From Echinometra lucunter (lineage: Eukaryota > Echinodermata > Echinoidea > Camarodonta > Echinometridae), in contig CM057158.1 of assembly GCA_029962745.1 (NCBI GenBank), positions 11,091,089 through 11,155,088 of the forward strand: 64,000 nt of DNA, given 5' to 3'. The translations under genes and the position numbers were made by a program. Positions 49,513 through 62,270 of this stretch are shown here, piece by piece; position 1 is the stretch's first letter; each line of letters begins with the position of its first letter. The notes beneath the pieces are model-generated. The model made no database searches. It saw only the letters and a program-made list of their open reading frames with translations, and was not told the origin of the DNA.

Positions 49513-50574
49513 TGTATGTGTAGCTAAGAGAGTCAAACAACTATTGGGGGAATCGTACATTGTATATGATAAGACTTTGATTTTTAACAAAAATGAAAAC
49601 AAATCCAATTTCAAGTTCTAATAACATTGGAAAAAATATGCATGCAATGTAGGCACATTTATTACAAGAGGAGAGTGAAATATCAATCAATTCAAGTTTG
49701 ATGCAAACTTTTGGTATTCCTAGTAGATGCACAAGCTATTTCACAGTACAAATTTACAGGAAACTATGAACTTTATGACCAAGTTGCATGTACATGTAAT
49801 TTTCCCTTCCTAGAATACATAATGTACATGTATGTAATGTACCTTATCACATAACTTGAGTAAGCCTTGCGTAAATTCTGTTTTGACCAAGATTTGGAAA
49901 TAAGTTCTTGAGAAAATAGCTGCCGTTACTGTTCCAAACTATTTCACAAAACCTTTTCTCTGTTGCACAAGTTAACAATGATCCAAATCTCAGAAATTAC
50001 CAATCCAAAGCTCCGTAGAGTCCAAAGTATATCAAACCAATAAATCTTTAACTTAAGACAGCCTAAAAAGTGCTTTATAACTACTCAAATTGACAACTGT
50101 ATGAAAACTTCTTCCAACTAGAAGTCCCCTGTCGATCATTCTGCTTCAAACATATATCTACACAGGTTGTACAGTATTAAAACAATAAAGAAATGTTTAA
50201 CATAAGTTATAGCACACATTTTCAAATCATTGCATGATTTTGCATATTGTATATGATCATGATTTCATACAAAAAATTTGAATGCACAGAAGGAAAAGTA
50301 AATATACTGTTCAATGCTTTCAACAGCAGTTCAACATTCTATTTACACACTGCACGTAAAAGAACAGGTATTCCATGAATATTGCTTAAAGGTGTTTAGT
50401 CTGGAATCCTAAGAGAAAATCAGAGATTATGGAAACTAAACAAAATAATAGGGGGTTGAATTTATTTGTCAACATAATTAGGATACATTAATTTCTAGTC
50501 TCATTCCCTATTTTCCTATTTTCACCAAATGTTGTTTTATTTTGTTTGATGTATTGAGTTATGTTTATTTTGTT

Positions 50575-50690
50575 TGTCATGATTCTTGTATATACTTGTT
50601 TACAGGGCCCCCTGGAAAACAGTACTTGATTACTGACAGGGCCACCCAGTATAAATGAAACAAAATAAATAAATAAATAAATACACATGA
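50575..50690 (+). mobile_element. LINE 3' end (CR1/L2-like)
   Basis: A short stem-loop region (ACAGGGCCCCCTGGAAAACA, then CTGACAGGGCCACCCAGTAT) is followed by ATGAAACAAAATAAATAAAT, an AAAT repeat tail. This matches the usual 3' structure of CR1/L2-type LINEs in marine invertebrates; no ORF2 is visible. Confidence 0.55.
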
Positions 50691-52244
50691 AGGCAAACCC
50701 CTAAAAGTTTGTGAAAACACAACACTTTTTGGATCAGACAGGATTCAGGAGTGTATGGATCGGCAGATAAATGCAGAAATATCGACAAATTAGAAAGAAA
50801 CAATTTGACATGTCGTGCATACTTTCAAAATGAACACACAAACTGCATATTTAGAAACCATGACCACTGACATACATGTCTCTTACATTATATTAGTAAC
50901 TGATCAGCCTGTTTAAATACAGCCTCCAATTACAGCTAACTTTCAGTTACTACTTATCAAATGTAAATTTATCTTTCTTGTATTTCAGAAGGCCTGCACT
51001 TGCAACTGATAACTCTCTAATACTACCAGCTCAAAATGAATGCATAATACTATACATGTACAGTGTAGGTTAACAAAAAAATGCGTAGCTTTAATTCAAA
51101 ACAAACACATGTGGAGTATAACAGGTACACTAATTTTAGCTTCTTAAAACTTCTGTGCACATGACTTCATACCGGAGTCATAATAACAAAACCTACACTA
51201 GAACGAACAATTGAGCAAAAAAAAAAAAAAAAAAAAAATTACATATAACTCTCATAGTATCAAATTTTGGTCACTGTGGATTTGGTTTTGTGGTATGACT
51301 GGAGAAAGGGCCCAAACATGGAGGCTAGAAAGAATGCAACACCTGAGATCTGCAATGTCCGTGACATTTTAATGCTTAATTTTTGCTTCATGGGGTACAA
51401 AATTCTTTTCTGAGTAAAACGACATGAAGGTCATAAATTTTTTTGGCAAGGCATAATGTCATTTTCAATATTAGTTGCTTCTGCAACTAGAGTTATGCTT
51501 AAAGCAGCAAGAAATATGTGCATGAAGGCTTCCAAACGAGTCTCTGTTTCATTCATGTTGGCTTCTATTTCAATGGGAGAGCAGGCATGCGTTTGAATTT
51601 CAAAACGAAAATCTCATATGTCGCTTTTTTTCTTGCTACCCTGTACATTTATATGTAAACCTAAATATAGACAAAAAGGGGAAACAGTTTCACTGAAGCC
51701 TTCACAATTCTAATAATGGATGACAACATAAAAAAGCAAGTTCATTACAGATTGCCTGTCTTGTGGTTTTGATTCTTGATGCAGGAGTATCTCTTTCCCT
51801 TATAAGGCTTCTTCAGATATGGGGAGACAAATCCCTGCAACATTTTTAGTGTACAAGTCAATGGGGTCTGACCGAGGTAACAAAAAAAATGTCGCTGAGG
51901 CAGAAGGCCTTTTTTTTTTGTCACCTGGTGACAAAAAGCTGTAGACCAGTCAAAGGTAGTGCAAAATATGCTGTCATGAGTTTGTCTGTGCAATTTTAAT
52001 GAAACTCTCTTTTATTTGAGAGTTGACGCGTTAATGCGTGTTCATTAACCATTAGTGGGTGGTTTGTTGCGCCATATCTGAACACTAAAAAATGTTGCTG
52101 GGATTTGTCGCCTCACACACTTACTGTGCAATGTAGATGATCATGATCTACACGTATGTGTATTTGCTCGTATTTATGATCCTTCAACCCATGAGGTGCT
52201 TCTAGCTGCCATCTACATGCATTCCAAAATTAGGCTTTGGATTC

Positions 52245-53487
52245 AGGGGCGTCGCTAGAGGTGGGGGGGGGGGGGGTGTGGGGGGTGTGACACCCCCCCC
52301 CCCCCCCATTCAAAATTCTTGTCAGCAAATTCATGATCGCTGTCAGCAAAAAAAGAAAAATAGGGGAGAGAGAGAGAGAGAGAGAGAAAGGAGAGGGAAG
52401 AGGAAGGAGGAAAAAAAGAGGAATAAGGTGCCAAAATAGAGTCATATTCGGCATGTTTGCCTGTGCATATATAATTTAGATATCTTTAGGCCCATCATGT
52501 ATTTTGATGAAGAATTATCACTTCTACCATAAAAAAGAATATATATTTTTTTCCTCGCTCGCTGCGCTCGCTCATATTATATTCAGATACAGTATGTTTT
52601 CGGAAACAAACACATTTGGCAAATGAGATGAACACAAATATATAATTTAAATATCTTTAGGCCCATCGTGTATTTTGATGAAGAACTATCACTTCTACCA
52701 GAAAAAGGAGTATGTATATTTTTCTTCCCTCGCTGCGCTCGCTCGTATTATATTTAGATATATTAGGATGGTCTTTAAAAGCAAATAAATTAGGTAAGAG
52801 AGGTGACCAAATATATCAAAATAGATATCTTAAATTAAGGCCCATCATGTATTTTTGATGAAGAACTTTCACTTTTATCATGAAAAGGAGTACATTATGT
52901 ATTTTTCCTCGCTCGCTACGCTCGCTCGTACAATATTCAGATACAAGATGGATTTGGGAAAGCAAACGAATTCGGCAAGTGAGGTGACCAAAGTTAGATA
53001 TCTCATAGTTAATACCATCATGCATTGGGATGAAGAATTATCACTTCTACCATGAAAAATAGCTTTTTTCCTAGCTCGCTGCACTCGCTTGTATAATATT
53101 AAGATTTAAGATGGTCTTTGAAAGCGAATGAATCAGGCGAGAAAGGTGACCAAATATATAATTTAGATATCTTTAAGCCCATCATGTAGTTTGCTCAAGA
53201 ACTATAACTTGTACGAAAGAGAGTGTATATTTTTCCTCACTCGCTGCACTCGCTCATATTATATTTAGATACAGGATGTTTTCGGAAAACAAACACATTC
53301 GGCAAGTGAGATGAACAAATATATAATTTAAAAGGAAAATATAATAGAGGCACACAATAATACTGAACATGCCTCATGGGCTTTATACGGTTAAATTTAT
53401 CGACGTTGGTTGTTGGCAATCGGTGGCATTGTTTGTCGGCAATCTGGCCTCTACACCCCCCATTCAAAAAAGTCTAGCGATGCCCCT
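52245..53487. mobile_element. TIR element containing about 170-bp tandem units with CTCGCTGCGCTCGCTC
   Basis: The ends AGGGGCGTCGCTAGA (52245) and TCTAGCGATGCCCCT (to 53487) are inverted with one mismatch. Between them lie five to six units with a landmark ATATATAATTTAGATATCTT at 52465, 52636, 52812, about 52985, 53153 and 53320. Each contains GAAGAAYTATCACTTCTACC and a CTCGCTGCGCTCGCTC-like core. G- and C-homopolymers follow the left end. Part of a second copy follows the gap at 60395. Confidence 0.8.
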
Positions 53488-54816
53488 CTATGAATCAAGG
53501 GGGTCGGAGTAACAGAGGTACCCCACATGCATTTTGAGTCAAATGCAATAGAATGTAAATACATATGTACATGTCAACAGAGGATATCCTTAGGCACCAG
53601 TTGTTGGTAACTCTTCATTGTTTTCTCTTTCACTTGTATTTTTTTTTCTCCCTTGCCTGAAGGTCAATCAAGTACATAAATAAATAAATAAATGAATGAA
53701 TAAATAAACCAATAAATAAGGCACTTGTGTTTTACTTCTGTTATTCAGTATTTCATAGATTTCATTAAAAAAGTAAAGTCCAGATGAAATCCAGATGAAT
53801 TTGTAAGGAAGCATTGGAACACTGCAAGAATTTGTAATCAATGTTGGACAAGTTATAGGGTATGATTTGAAATAGCTTGCATATGTTAATTTCTTTTCTC
53901 TCATTTTTTTTTTTTTTTTTTTGGCCTTTATTTCCTCTTTCCTCTTTGAAGGCCATAAGCTATAATGTAAGCTGCATTCTACACAATGAATGTGACATTA
54001 GTATGAGTGGTTGTCAAATGACTTAAAGATCTAAAATACATGTAGGACCAACAAAATATAAACAAAATATCAGAAATGGCCACTATGCCGACTGTGTGAT
54101 GAACAACCTTTTTAAAATTATTCAAATGCAAAACAAAATTCTGATGATTAAAAAAATGTGATCAAAAATTTAATTCTGCCTCCATGTACATTACTTGCCT
54201 TTTACAAAGCACTTTTCAATCAATCTTATCTCAATATTTAGTGCTTTGGTAATTACACCTTCCTACACCAACACTCTACATCTGGCTATTTGTTTCAATT
54301 TTCATCAAACTTTTATACAGTTTATCATTTAATGAAACGATCCACTGTACAGATGTATGAAATAAAACAATCCTTAAAAATCATATTTTTTAATACTGCA
54401 AGAACTACCCACAGCCGAACGTGGCACTCAGTGGTATGTATACTGCCCTTCTTCAATGCAAATGACAAGTACAAATGCCACGAATGAAGAAAATATGTTT
54501 TTGACCAAGCCCTACAAAATCAAAATGTGTGATCACAAATAATGTTGTTTGCTCTTAGTCTTACTTCATTCCTTTTGTCAAAGTTTTCCAGGGAATCATG
54601 TGCACTTACTTCCTTTACCCAACAAAATACATGTCTTTCAGAAATGGGAAATAATTGTGACTAATGGCTTTGTCAGTTATAATGAAGCATGCCTCAAATA
54701 TGCCAAATCGATATTTAAAAAAGTCAATTTCCATGAAAGTGTCACTTGCTTCCTTTTTGCCAAAGTAGGGCAGTATATCAAAGTAATTAAGATTAATTGT
54801 GTAAGTCTACTGAAAC

Positions 54817-55043
54817 CAGGGATGCCAACCTTGTAAAGAGCACTGCAGTATTTTAAGGGATGAAAAGGAAGGGTATTCTGGCTGGAAAAACAGTACTTTT
54901 AACATTTTTTGCAATAGATATGTGTAATCATACAATTTAAGGACAAATGTATTTTCCATGAAACATGCAGTATCTTAATTAAAAAAGAAAATAGTATAAA
55001 ACACTGTAAAAAAAAAAAAAAAAAGGAACAGTTGGCATCTCTG
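54817..55043. mobile_element. hAT-like MITE with CAGGGATGCCAAC ends
   Basis: The left CAGGGATGCCAACC and the right GTTGGCATCTCTG are inverted copies, with an A-run near the right end. No clean 8-bp duplication is seen. The same element is in the second copy at about 62047-62270. Confidence 0.7.
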
Positions 55044-55729
55044 TAACACATGTAAATATGGTAGACTGTACAGTAAACACGCAGTAAACTAATGTCCAAT
55101 TTACGGCAGTTAGCTTTAAACAGATATTTTCTATAATCATTATAGTATAGTGAATAGCTGCACTTTATCTTAAAAATTGCCACTTCTACTCCTACATACA
55201 TTGGAAATGATACCGTCTTGGTAATGGGATGCAGTTCAGGGGGAATGATGCATTCTCCGTTTGCGACTTATGAGTACCACAGGTACATGTTGGTAATCAT
55301 TTTCCAACCTGGTTTGGTTGAGGGTGGTGAACAGATTCTGTACACACCCTCCCTCCATACATTTGCTGCAACATATTTGTGGACTCTACTAATCTCCACC
55401 CCCCCCCCCCCAACCCGGAAAAAAAAAAAAAAAAATGACCTATTCCACAGCTTACATACATCAGGGCTCAACACTAACAGGCAGCCGCACATTTGGAGCC
55501 CCTAAAATCTTGGTCTGGACCCCCCAAAGCTAAGAATATATATATATATACATAGGGCTCAAAGCTAACAGGCCCTGAAATTTCAATCCAGACCACTACA
55601 AAGAAAAAATTAGTGTGGAGCCTTGCATGAGCATCTTTCACGAGTAGATACAGCAAGTCATAATAAGACTTACACACCATGCAAAGTCAGCATTTATAAA
55701 GTGTCATTTTTTTCCCCATGAAGTATCTG
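55044..55729. other. Non-coding flank between MITEs
   Basis: No gene is seen. There is a C-run/A-run near 55398-55435 and (TA)n at 55539-55550. A 14-nt GGGCTCAAAGCTAA/CAACACTAACAGGC motif is repeated around 55467 and 55556. Confidence 0.45.
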
Positions 55730-55897
55730 GGCACCGTTTCATGAAAGTTGTCAACACTGACAAGTTGTCATTCTCCGACAGTTACCACAGTAACAGTTAG
55801 TGACCAGTGCTTCTCAGCCAATCAAACTAAGGATTTTACCTGAAGTTGTCAGACAATGACAACTTGTCAGTGCTGACAATTTCATGAAACGGTTACC
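55730..55897. mobile_element. Palindromic MITE with CTG target duplication
   Basis: GGCACCGTTTCATGAAA at the left and TTTCATGAAACGGTTACC at the right pair. Subterminal GTCAACACTGACAAGTTGTC pairs with GACAACTTGTCAGTGCTGAC, and CAGCCAATCAAA marks the middle. CTG occurs on both sides (55727-55729 and 55898-55900). Copy B is at 62965-63137. Confidence 0.85.
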
Positions 55898-56580
55898 CTG
55901 GCAATAAATGCTTTCTTAACCCAAGAGATACTGCAACCAGATGGCACCTGTATTACGCTAATGGGAAAATTAGAATTCAGTTGTCCATGGGTTAACATGA
56001 TGAGGTTAATAGCAAAATCACGAGTTCATGCTGAACCATGACACATTTTCAGTGGCATATAGATGCTGTATTTTTCATTTGAGGGGGAAAATGTTCTTTC
56101 TGTACCAATTGTGCTATCAAACACAAATGGTTGTCAGCAAACAATTATTCACATGTACATACACACTGTACATGATTGGAAAATTTAGGCTTTTTACATT
56201 ACAAAAAGCCCAGTTATGCCAAAATCATCTTTCTTACATAAAAACAAGACATTTTTCTTAATAAGCTGAGTACAGCAAAAGTGGCCTAACAATATGCATA
56301 TCCATAGATGGCCTAAATTAAGACTAGGGTTTTACATACTAAGAATCTATTATGGATAATTTTGCTCCATTGCATTACGAGCTATTTATGCCTTTCAATA
56401 ACATGACCTTCTTTATGTTCACCAGTGTCACTAATTTTACATATCTTAGCCACATTCTCACCATGACCTATCAGTAGATAAATGTACATGAATTTTGTGC
56501 TTCCAACTTTATCTGTCAAAGATTATCATTAGTACATAATAAAATGCATTGAATGCTCACATCTTGTGACTAGCTCTCAT

Positions 56581-59500
56581 TCACTGGCATAGCTTCGTCT
56601 CCCTGGTATAACCCAGTTGTGCCATGACAGATCCACAAATCTGTTCAATCTCAGTGATCTGTTCCGTGTTCAACTCCCGACGCCATACATCGATGGAATC
56701 GCTCGGTGAAAGCTAGCTCATAAGGGAGTTTATAGACACTGCTTTTGGTGGCTTGGATTAGCTTTTGAAGGGTTGTAGGGCCGCATCGGTATACCTGTTA
56801 TACATAAAGAAAAGCTATATCAGTATGGACAAAACTTATTCAATGAAAAAGTTTAGGAAGCTTGCCTTCTCTGTATTTGTAGATTCTCACAAAGTTTGAA
56901 TGCATATCCTACTTTGTTTGAGAAAAAAAAAAAAAAAGATGTACAAAGAAAAAGACAATTCTTTATAGTTACTCGCAATATATTCAACTAGTGGCAGTCA
57001 TTACAGTAAGTTTTAGTTCACTCAACAAACAATTCAACATATAATGCATCAGTTTGTTTCTATTGTGATAACAAGAAACGGTTTATTCTTAATGTTTCAG
57101 AACAAGAGTTGCTATCACTCTGTATCGGGTACCAATATTTACATGTATTTCATAATTCCTTATTTGAATAAAAAGATGTTGATTCATGAATTATTTGCCT
57201 TTTAATGTATGTCTCACCTATATGTCTATGAATAGCTTCAGCTGTTTTCTGCGACTCTAGGACAAGGTCTTCCACCTTCACCAAATCAATGGCACCAATA
57301 GGTAAGTCCCTAGCTTTCCGCAGCATGGCTCCAGTGTGTGACACCCATAGCGATGCAACAGACGAAGAGGAGAATTCTTGTTGGTTCTGTACTCTGCTCT
57401 AAGCTTTTCAAACTCCCAGGCATACTGTCCATCTGCAATACAGATTTTTCTGACTGGTCAAACAGTTCCTTAATGCGCTGCTTCATATCCATGGCTTTGT
57501 ACAATTCCTCAGACTTCCGGAGGTAGTTGGCAACAAATGCTCTTGGATCACGCACAAAGTGAATGGCATGGAGAGTGTTCTTGAGGACACTGTTGATCCA
57601 GGGAAGTTTAAGGGCCCATCCACCACTTTTGAAAAAGAGAACACCCTGGGCATTGGGGTACTTCTCTAGATGCTTTCGCACACTGTCAGGAGGAGAGAAG
57701 GTCTTATAAATGATGTCATTAATTCCTTGTCCATGATCTTCGGTTGTTCTTGGACAGCAAGTCGACGGCGTCCTATCTTTTAGCTTGGATCATTTCCTGA
57801 GTGAAATGCACATCTGATTGAGGATTTTTATCTGTGATAGAAGACACAAATAATTCTGGGCTCCATCTCAAGTCCTGCACCCACGGTTTGAGCTTGACAG
57901 AATGAAGGGACTCACTATCATTCCACTCACAAGCATCTGTGATGGGGTTGACTCAATGCCATCACCGCGAGGAAGATTGGCATAACTGGATGGAGCTACC
58001 ATGTAGACAAAGTCAGGGTTCTCATGGAACAGCCAGCTAATGATCTCTGCACCAGTACCAGGCAGAGGAAGTGATCACTATCTGAAGGAAGCATTTTAGT
58101 GTTCAGGGTGTTGAGAGGTGGCTGGGGTCCATCACGGACTGATCTCTCAGTTCCTTCATCAGTATCACACCCAACAATGCACAGTATTGACATAGCTTAC
58201 CCATATCACTACCCAACAAAACAAAGACCCCAAGCCAATGGAATGTATCCTACTCTTGGTCTCAGTCTTGTTTTCTTTGCCAAAGCCAGGAAACATCCAA
58301 GAGCTGACATCAGGAAAGCAATCAGTAAAATCCATCAACAGAATGGGTTTCTGCTCTTGAGGCAGGTGTCTGTAAGAGTGATTGTGCTACACCAAACTTC
58401 ACTATTTCTGATGGATTGCTCAGCTTCTGTACCGTGGCATGGCCAGGATACTTGAGGTACCTCAGACGAGCGACAGGATCCGAGTGCTTGGTGCTGACCA
58501 TTTCACTTGGTAGTCTTCATCTGAAGTACCATACAAACATGGTGGACCTCCATCTTCTATGCTCTCAAGGAACTGGAGATTCTTCAACTTGATGGAGGGT
58601 CCACACCAGAATATATGCAAAGCCTTGTTATGCGGGTGGAGTGGGCGGTGATAGCTTGAAGGTCATATTGAAGCGAAGCTAGTGGAGCGAACCTGATACT
58701 GAGATTGGCTTCTCTTCTTGGACAGCTGCTTACTGTGCTTCTCCTATCTGAACTGATCCAATACATGCTGTACTTCTCACCATCAATAGTTATACTGGCC
58801 CCTTGAAGCAATCCTGAGAGCTTGTCAAGCTCAAAGCTTGTACTGAACATTTCGGAAGTATGCTGCCAAGTGGTCAGAGGTGACGATTCTCTTGCTTCCA
58901 CATGATCAAACACCAACAGGAGGTTAGGATTGAGAGATGGGTTACGGATCTATAACAGATTCCAGCTGCATTGATGGTGTTGTATGCAGTCACTGCTTCA
59001 CCTGCGATAAATACAAATTCGTTTGATGTGCACTGCTAATGAGCTCTCCACGATTACTCGACCAAGTCAGGGTCTTCCAGTCAAGCCATTTTTGCACATT
59101 CACCAAGCTAGCCCCTCCATGGCTCTAGACAGTGGGCTGGTCGGAGATGGAGAAAAAAGTAAGAATATTATTGTAATGGACATCTTGGTGAAGAATAGAG
59201 TCCATCTGTCACAAAGAGTCGTCTATAGGGGGACAAACTCAAAGGTATTCTGATCAGGATGTTCATGTCCCCTGGGTTGAAGCTACTCCATGCATTCATC
59301 GGCCAAGATTTGTACATATTCCTCTTAACCACATCACTCATAGCAGCTCCCATGAGTGCACCAGACCTGAAGGACAAAATGTGTCATTGGGATTCTTTGG
59401 ATCCGTGCTGCTGTAAGTCACTACTCCCCAGTCAGAAAATATAAAGTGACATGGTAGGTGTCCCACTGACGGAGGAAGGAACGCGGCTGGCGATGGTAGC

Positions 59501-59894
59501 CATCATACCAGATAAACTCAGTGTTGTAATGTGCACCATCTCTGAGAATCGGCAGATTTCAGCTTTTCAGTATCTGCCAATGGATCTGGACGGGCATTCC
59601 GATCTCCCTCGCTAACCAATTCCCCCACCCATTCTCATGACATAGCATCAAGAACACAACTCTGACTCTATGGACCATCAGAACCAATTGTGGTTTGAGT
59701 CAGCAACACTGAGGGTTTCTCTGAAACTGAGGTTAACAGTATGATAGTAAAAACCAAAATGTTCTTCTTACCCAGATATCTTTAGTGTGATCATCCTGCA
59801 ATGTCTCTTAAGCAAGAAAGACATACTGCATCATTGACCTTGATGTATATGAACCATCGGGCACTCCTTCATCAGAAGATCCATCTATTATGTG
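56581..59894 (-). CDS. DSEL: Dermatan-sulfate epimerase-like protein (lyase + TM + sulfotransferase), 5'-partial, multiple frameshifts
   Basis: Minus strand. A long exon (57218-59894, truncated by the gap) joins in phase 1 to the last exon (56581-56794). Order matches DSE/DSEL: HIIDGSSDEGV and QYVFLA at the gap edge; QRW and an AWSSFNPG stretch; HEHPDQNTFEFVP (59247-59267), the conserved lyase histidine motif; FIAGEAVTAY; FDHVEARESSPL; then the end of the chondroitin-lyase-like domain. A hydrophobic helix follows (LLIAFLMSALGCFLAL, about 58290-58345). The sulfotransferase domain has the 5'-phosphosulfate loop LPGTGAE (58045-58065) and the 3'-phosphate motif FVRDPRAFV (57532-57558), ending TKSSVYKLPYE. 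The family converts glucuronate to iduronate in chondroitin chains in the Golgi; activity of the C-terminal domain is unproven for DSEL. Neighbouring motifs fall in different frames (near 59268, 58500, 57700, 57340, 56785, 56720), so this is either a pseudogene or, more likely, an indel-rich consensus. DSE rather than DSEL is possible. Confidence 0.8.
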
Positions 59895-60394
59895 NNNNNN
59901 NNNNNNNNNNNNNNNNNNNNNNNNNNNNNNNNNNNNNNNNNNNNNNNNNNNNNNNNNNNNNNNNNNNNNNNNNNNNNNNNNNNNNNNNNNNNNNNNNNNN
60001 NNNNNNNNNNNNNNNNNNNNNNNNNNNNNNNNNNNNNNNNNNNNNNNNNNNNNNNNNNNNNNNNNNNNNNNNNNNNNNNNNNNNNNNNNNNNNNNNNNNN
60101 NNNNNNNNNNNNNNNNNNNNNNNNNNNNNNNNNNNNNNNNNNNNNNNNNNNNNNNNNNNNNNNNNNNNNNNNNNNNNNNNNNNNNNNNNNNNNNNNNNNN
60201 NNNNNNNNNNNNNNNNNNNNNNNNNNNNNNNNNNNNNNNNNNNNNNNNNNNNNNNNNNNNNNNNNNNNNNNNNNNNNNNNNNNNNNNNNNNNNNNNNNNN
60301 NNNNNNNNNNNNNNNNNNNNNNNNNNNNNNNNNNNNNNNNNNNNNNNNNNNNNNNNNNNNNNNNNNNNNNNNNNNNNNNNNNNNNNNNNNNNNN
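59895..60394. other. Assembly gap (500 N)
   Basis: Placeholder of unknown size. The N-terminal part of the DSE/DSEL-like gene is missing here, and the next contig restarts with sequence equivalent to 53160. Confidence 0.99.
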
Positions 60395-62046
60395 AATTTA
60401 GATATCTTTAAGCCCATCATGTAGTTTGCTCAAGAACTATCACTTGTACGAAAGAGAGTGTATATTTTTCCTCACTCGCTGCGCTCGCTCATATTATATT
60501 TTAGATACAGGATGTTTTCGGAAAACAAACACATTCGGCAAGTGAGATGAACAAATATATAATTTAAAAGGAAAAATATAATAGAGGCACACAATAATAC
60601 TGAAACATGCCTCATGGGCTTTATACGGTTGAATTTATCGACGTTGGTTGTGGCAATCGGTGGCATTGTTTGTCGGCAATCTGGCCTCTACACCCCCCAT
60701 TCAAAAAAGTCTAGCGACGCCCTGTTTTGATTATCTATGAATCAAGGGGTCAGAGTAACAGAGGTACCCCACATGCATTTTGAGTCAAATGCAATAGAAT
60801 GTAATACATGGTACATGTCAACAGAGGATATCCTCAGGCACCAGTTGTTGGTAACTCTCATTGTTTTCTCTTTCACTTGTATTTTTTTTCTCCCTTGCCT
60901 GAAGGTCAATCAAGTACATAAATAAATAAATAAATGAATGAATAAATAAACCAATAAATAAGGCACTTGTGTTTTACTTCTGTTATTCAGTATTTCATAG
61001 ATTCATTAAAAAAGTAAGTCCAGATGAAATCCAGATGAATTTGTAAGGAAGCATTGGAACACTGCAAGAATTTGTAATCAATGTTGGACAAGTTATAGGG
61101 TATGATTTGAAATAGCTTGCATATGTTAATTTCTTTTCTCTCATTTTTTTTTTTTTTTTTTTTGCCTTTATTTCCTCTTTCCTCTTTGAAGGCCATAAGC
61201 TATAATGTAAGCTGCATTCTACACAATGAATGTGACATTAGTATGAGTGGTTTTCAAATGACTTAAGATCTAAAATACATGTAGGACCAACAAAATATAA
61301 ACAAAATATCAGAAATGGCCACTATGCCGACTGTGTGATGAACAACCTTTTTAAAATTATTCAAATGCAAACAAAATTCTGATGATTAAAAAAATGTGAT
61401 CAAAAATTTAATCTGCCTCCATGTACATTACTTGCCTTTACAAAGCACTTTTCAATCAATCTTATCTCAATATTTAGTGCTTTGGTAATACACCTTCCTA
61501 CACCAACACTCTACATCTGGCTATTTGTTTCAATTTTCATCAAACTTATACAGTTTATCATTTAATGAAACGATCCACTGTACAGATGTATGAAATAAAA
61601 CAATCCTTAAAAATCATTATTTTTAATACTGCAAGAACTACCCACAGCCGAACGTGGCACTCAGTGGTATGTATACTGCCCTTCTTCAATGCAATGACAA
61701 GTATAAATGCCACGAATGAAGAAAAATATGTTTTTGACCAAGCCCTACAAAAATCAAATTTGTGATCACAAATAATGTTGTTTGCTCTTAGTCTTACTTC
61801 ATTCCTTTTGTCAAAGTTTTCCAGGGAATCATGTGCACTTACTTCCTTTACCCAACAAAAACATGTCTTTCAGAAATGGGAAATAATTGTGACTAATGGC
61901 TTTGTCAGTTATAATGAAGCATGCCTCAAATATGCCAAATCGATATTTAAAAAAGTCAATTTCCATGAAAGTGTCACTTGCTTCCTTTTTGCCAAAGTAG
62001 GGCAGTAATCAAAGTAATTAAGATCAATTGTGTAAGTCTACTGAAA

Positions 62047-62270
62047 CCAGGGATGCCAACCTTGTAAAGAGCACTGCAGTATTTTGAGGGATGAAAAGGA
62101 AGGGTATTCTGGCTGGAAAAACCAGTACTTTAACATTTTTGCAATAGATATGTGTAATCATACAATTTAAGGACAAATGTATTTTCCATGAAACATGCAG
62201 TATCTTAATTAAAAAAGAAAATAGTATAAAACACTGTAAAAAAAAAAAAAAAGGAACAGTTGGCATCTCT
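62047..62270. mobile_element. hAT-like MITE, copy B of 54817-55043
   Basis: CAGGGATGCCAACC and GTTGGCATCTCTG ends as in copy A, with a shorter A-run. Confidence 0.7.

Larger units (their letters stand above)
48176..52244. other. Long A/T-rich stretch without recognised genes
   Basis: No gene is recognised on either strand. It contains the 208-bp tandem duplication (49100-49512), a LINE tail (50575-50690) and A-runs at 48462 and 51219. It could include 3'UTR or intron of an unseen gene, but no exon is supported. Confidence 0.5.
53160..56777. repeat. 3.6-kb duplicated segment, copy A
   Basis: It aligns along its whole length with 60395-64000 (offset about 7235, falling to about 7232). It includes the right end of the TIR element, intergenic sequence, a hAT-like MITE, a CTG-flanked MITE and the last exon of the DSE/DSEL-like gene. 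Differences are mostly single-base indels, with few substitutions. Confidence 0.95.

Noticed and set aside
54290..54836. Plus-strand frames repeated at 61565-62008
   Set aside because: They recur only because the segment is duplicated; no domain, and frames differ between the copies through indels.
58099..59444. Plus-strand frames of 61-118 residues
   Set aside because: Antisense shadows of the DSE/DSEL-like exon, whose conserved motifs are all on the minus strand.
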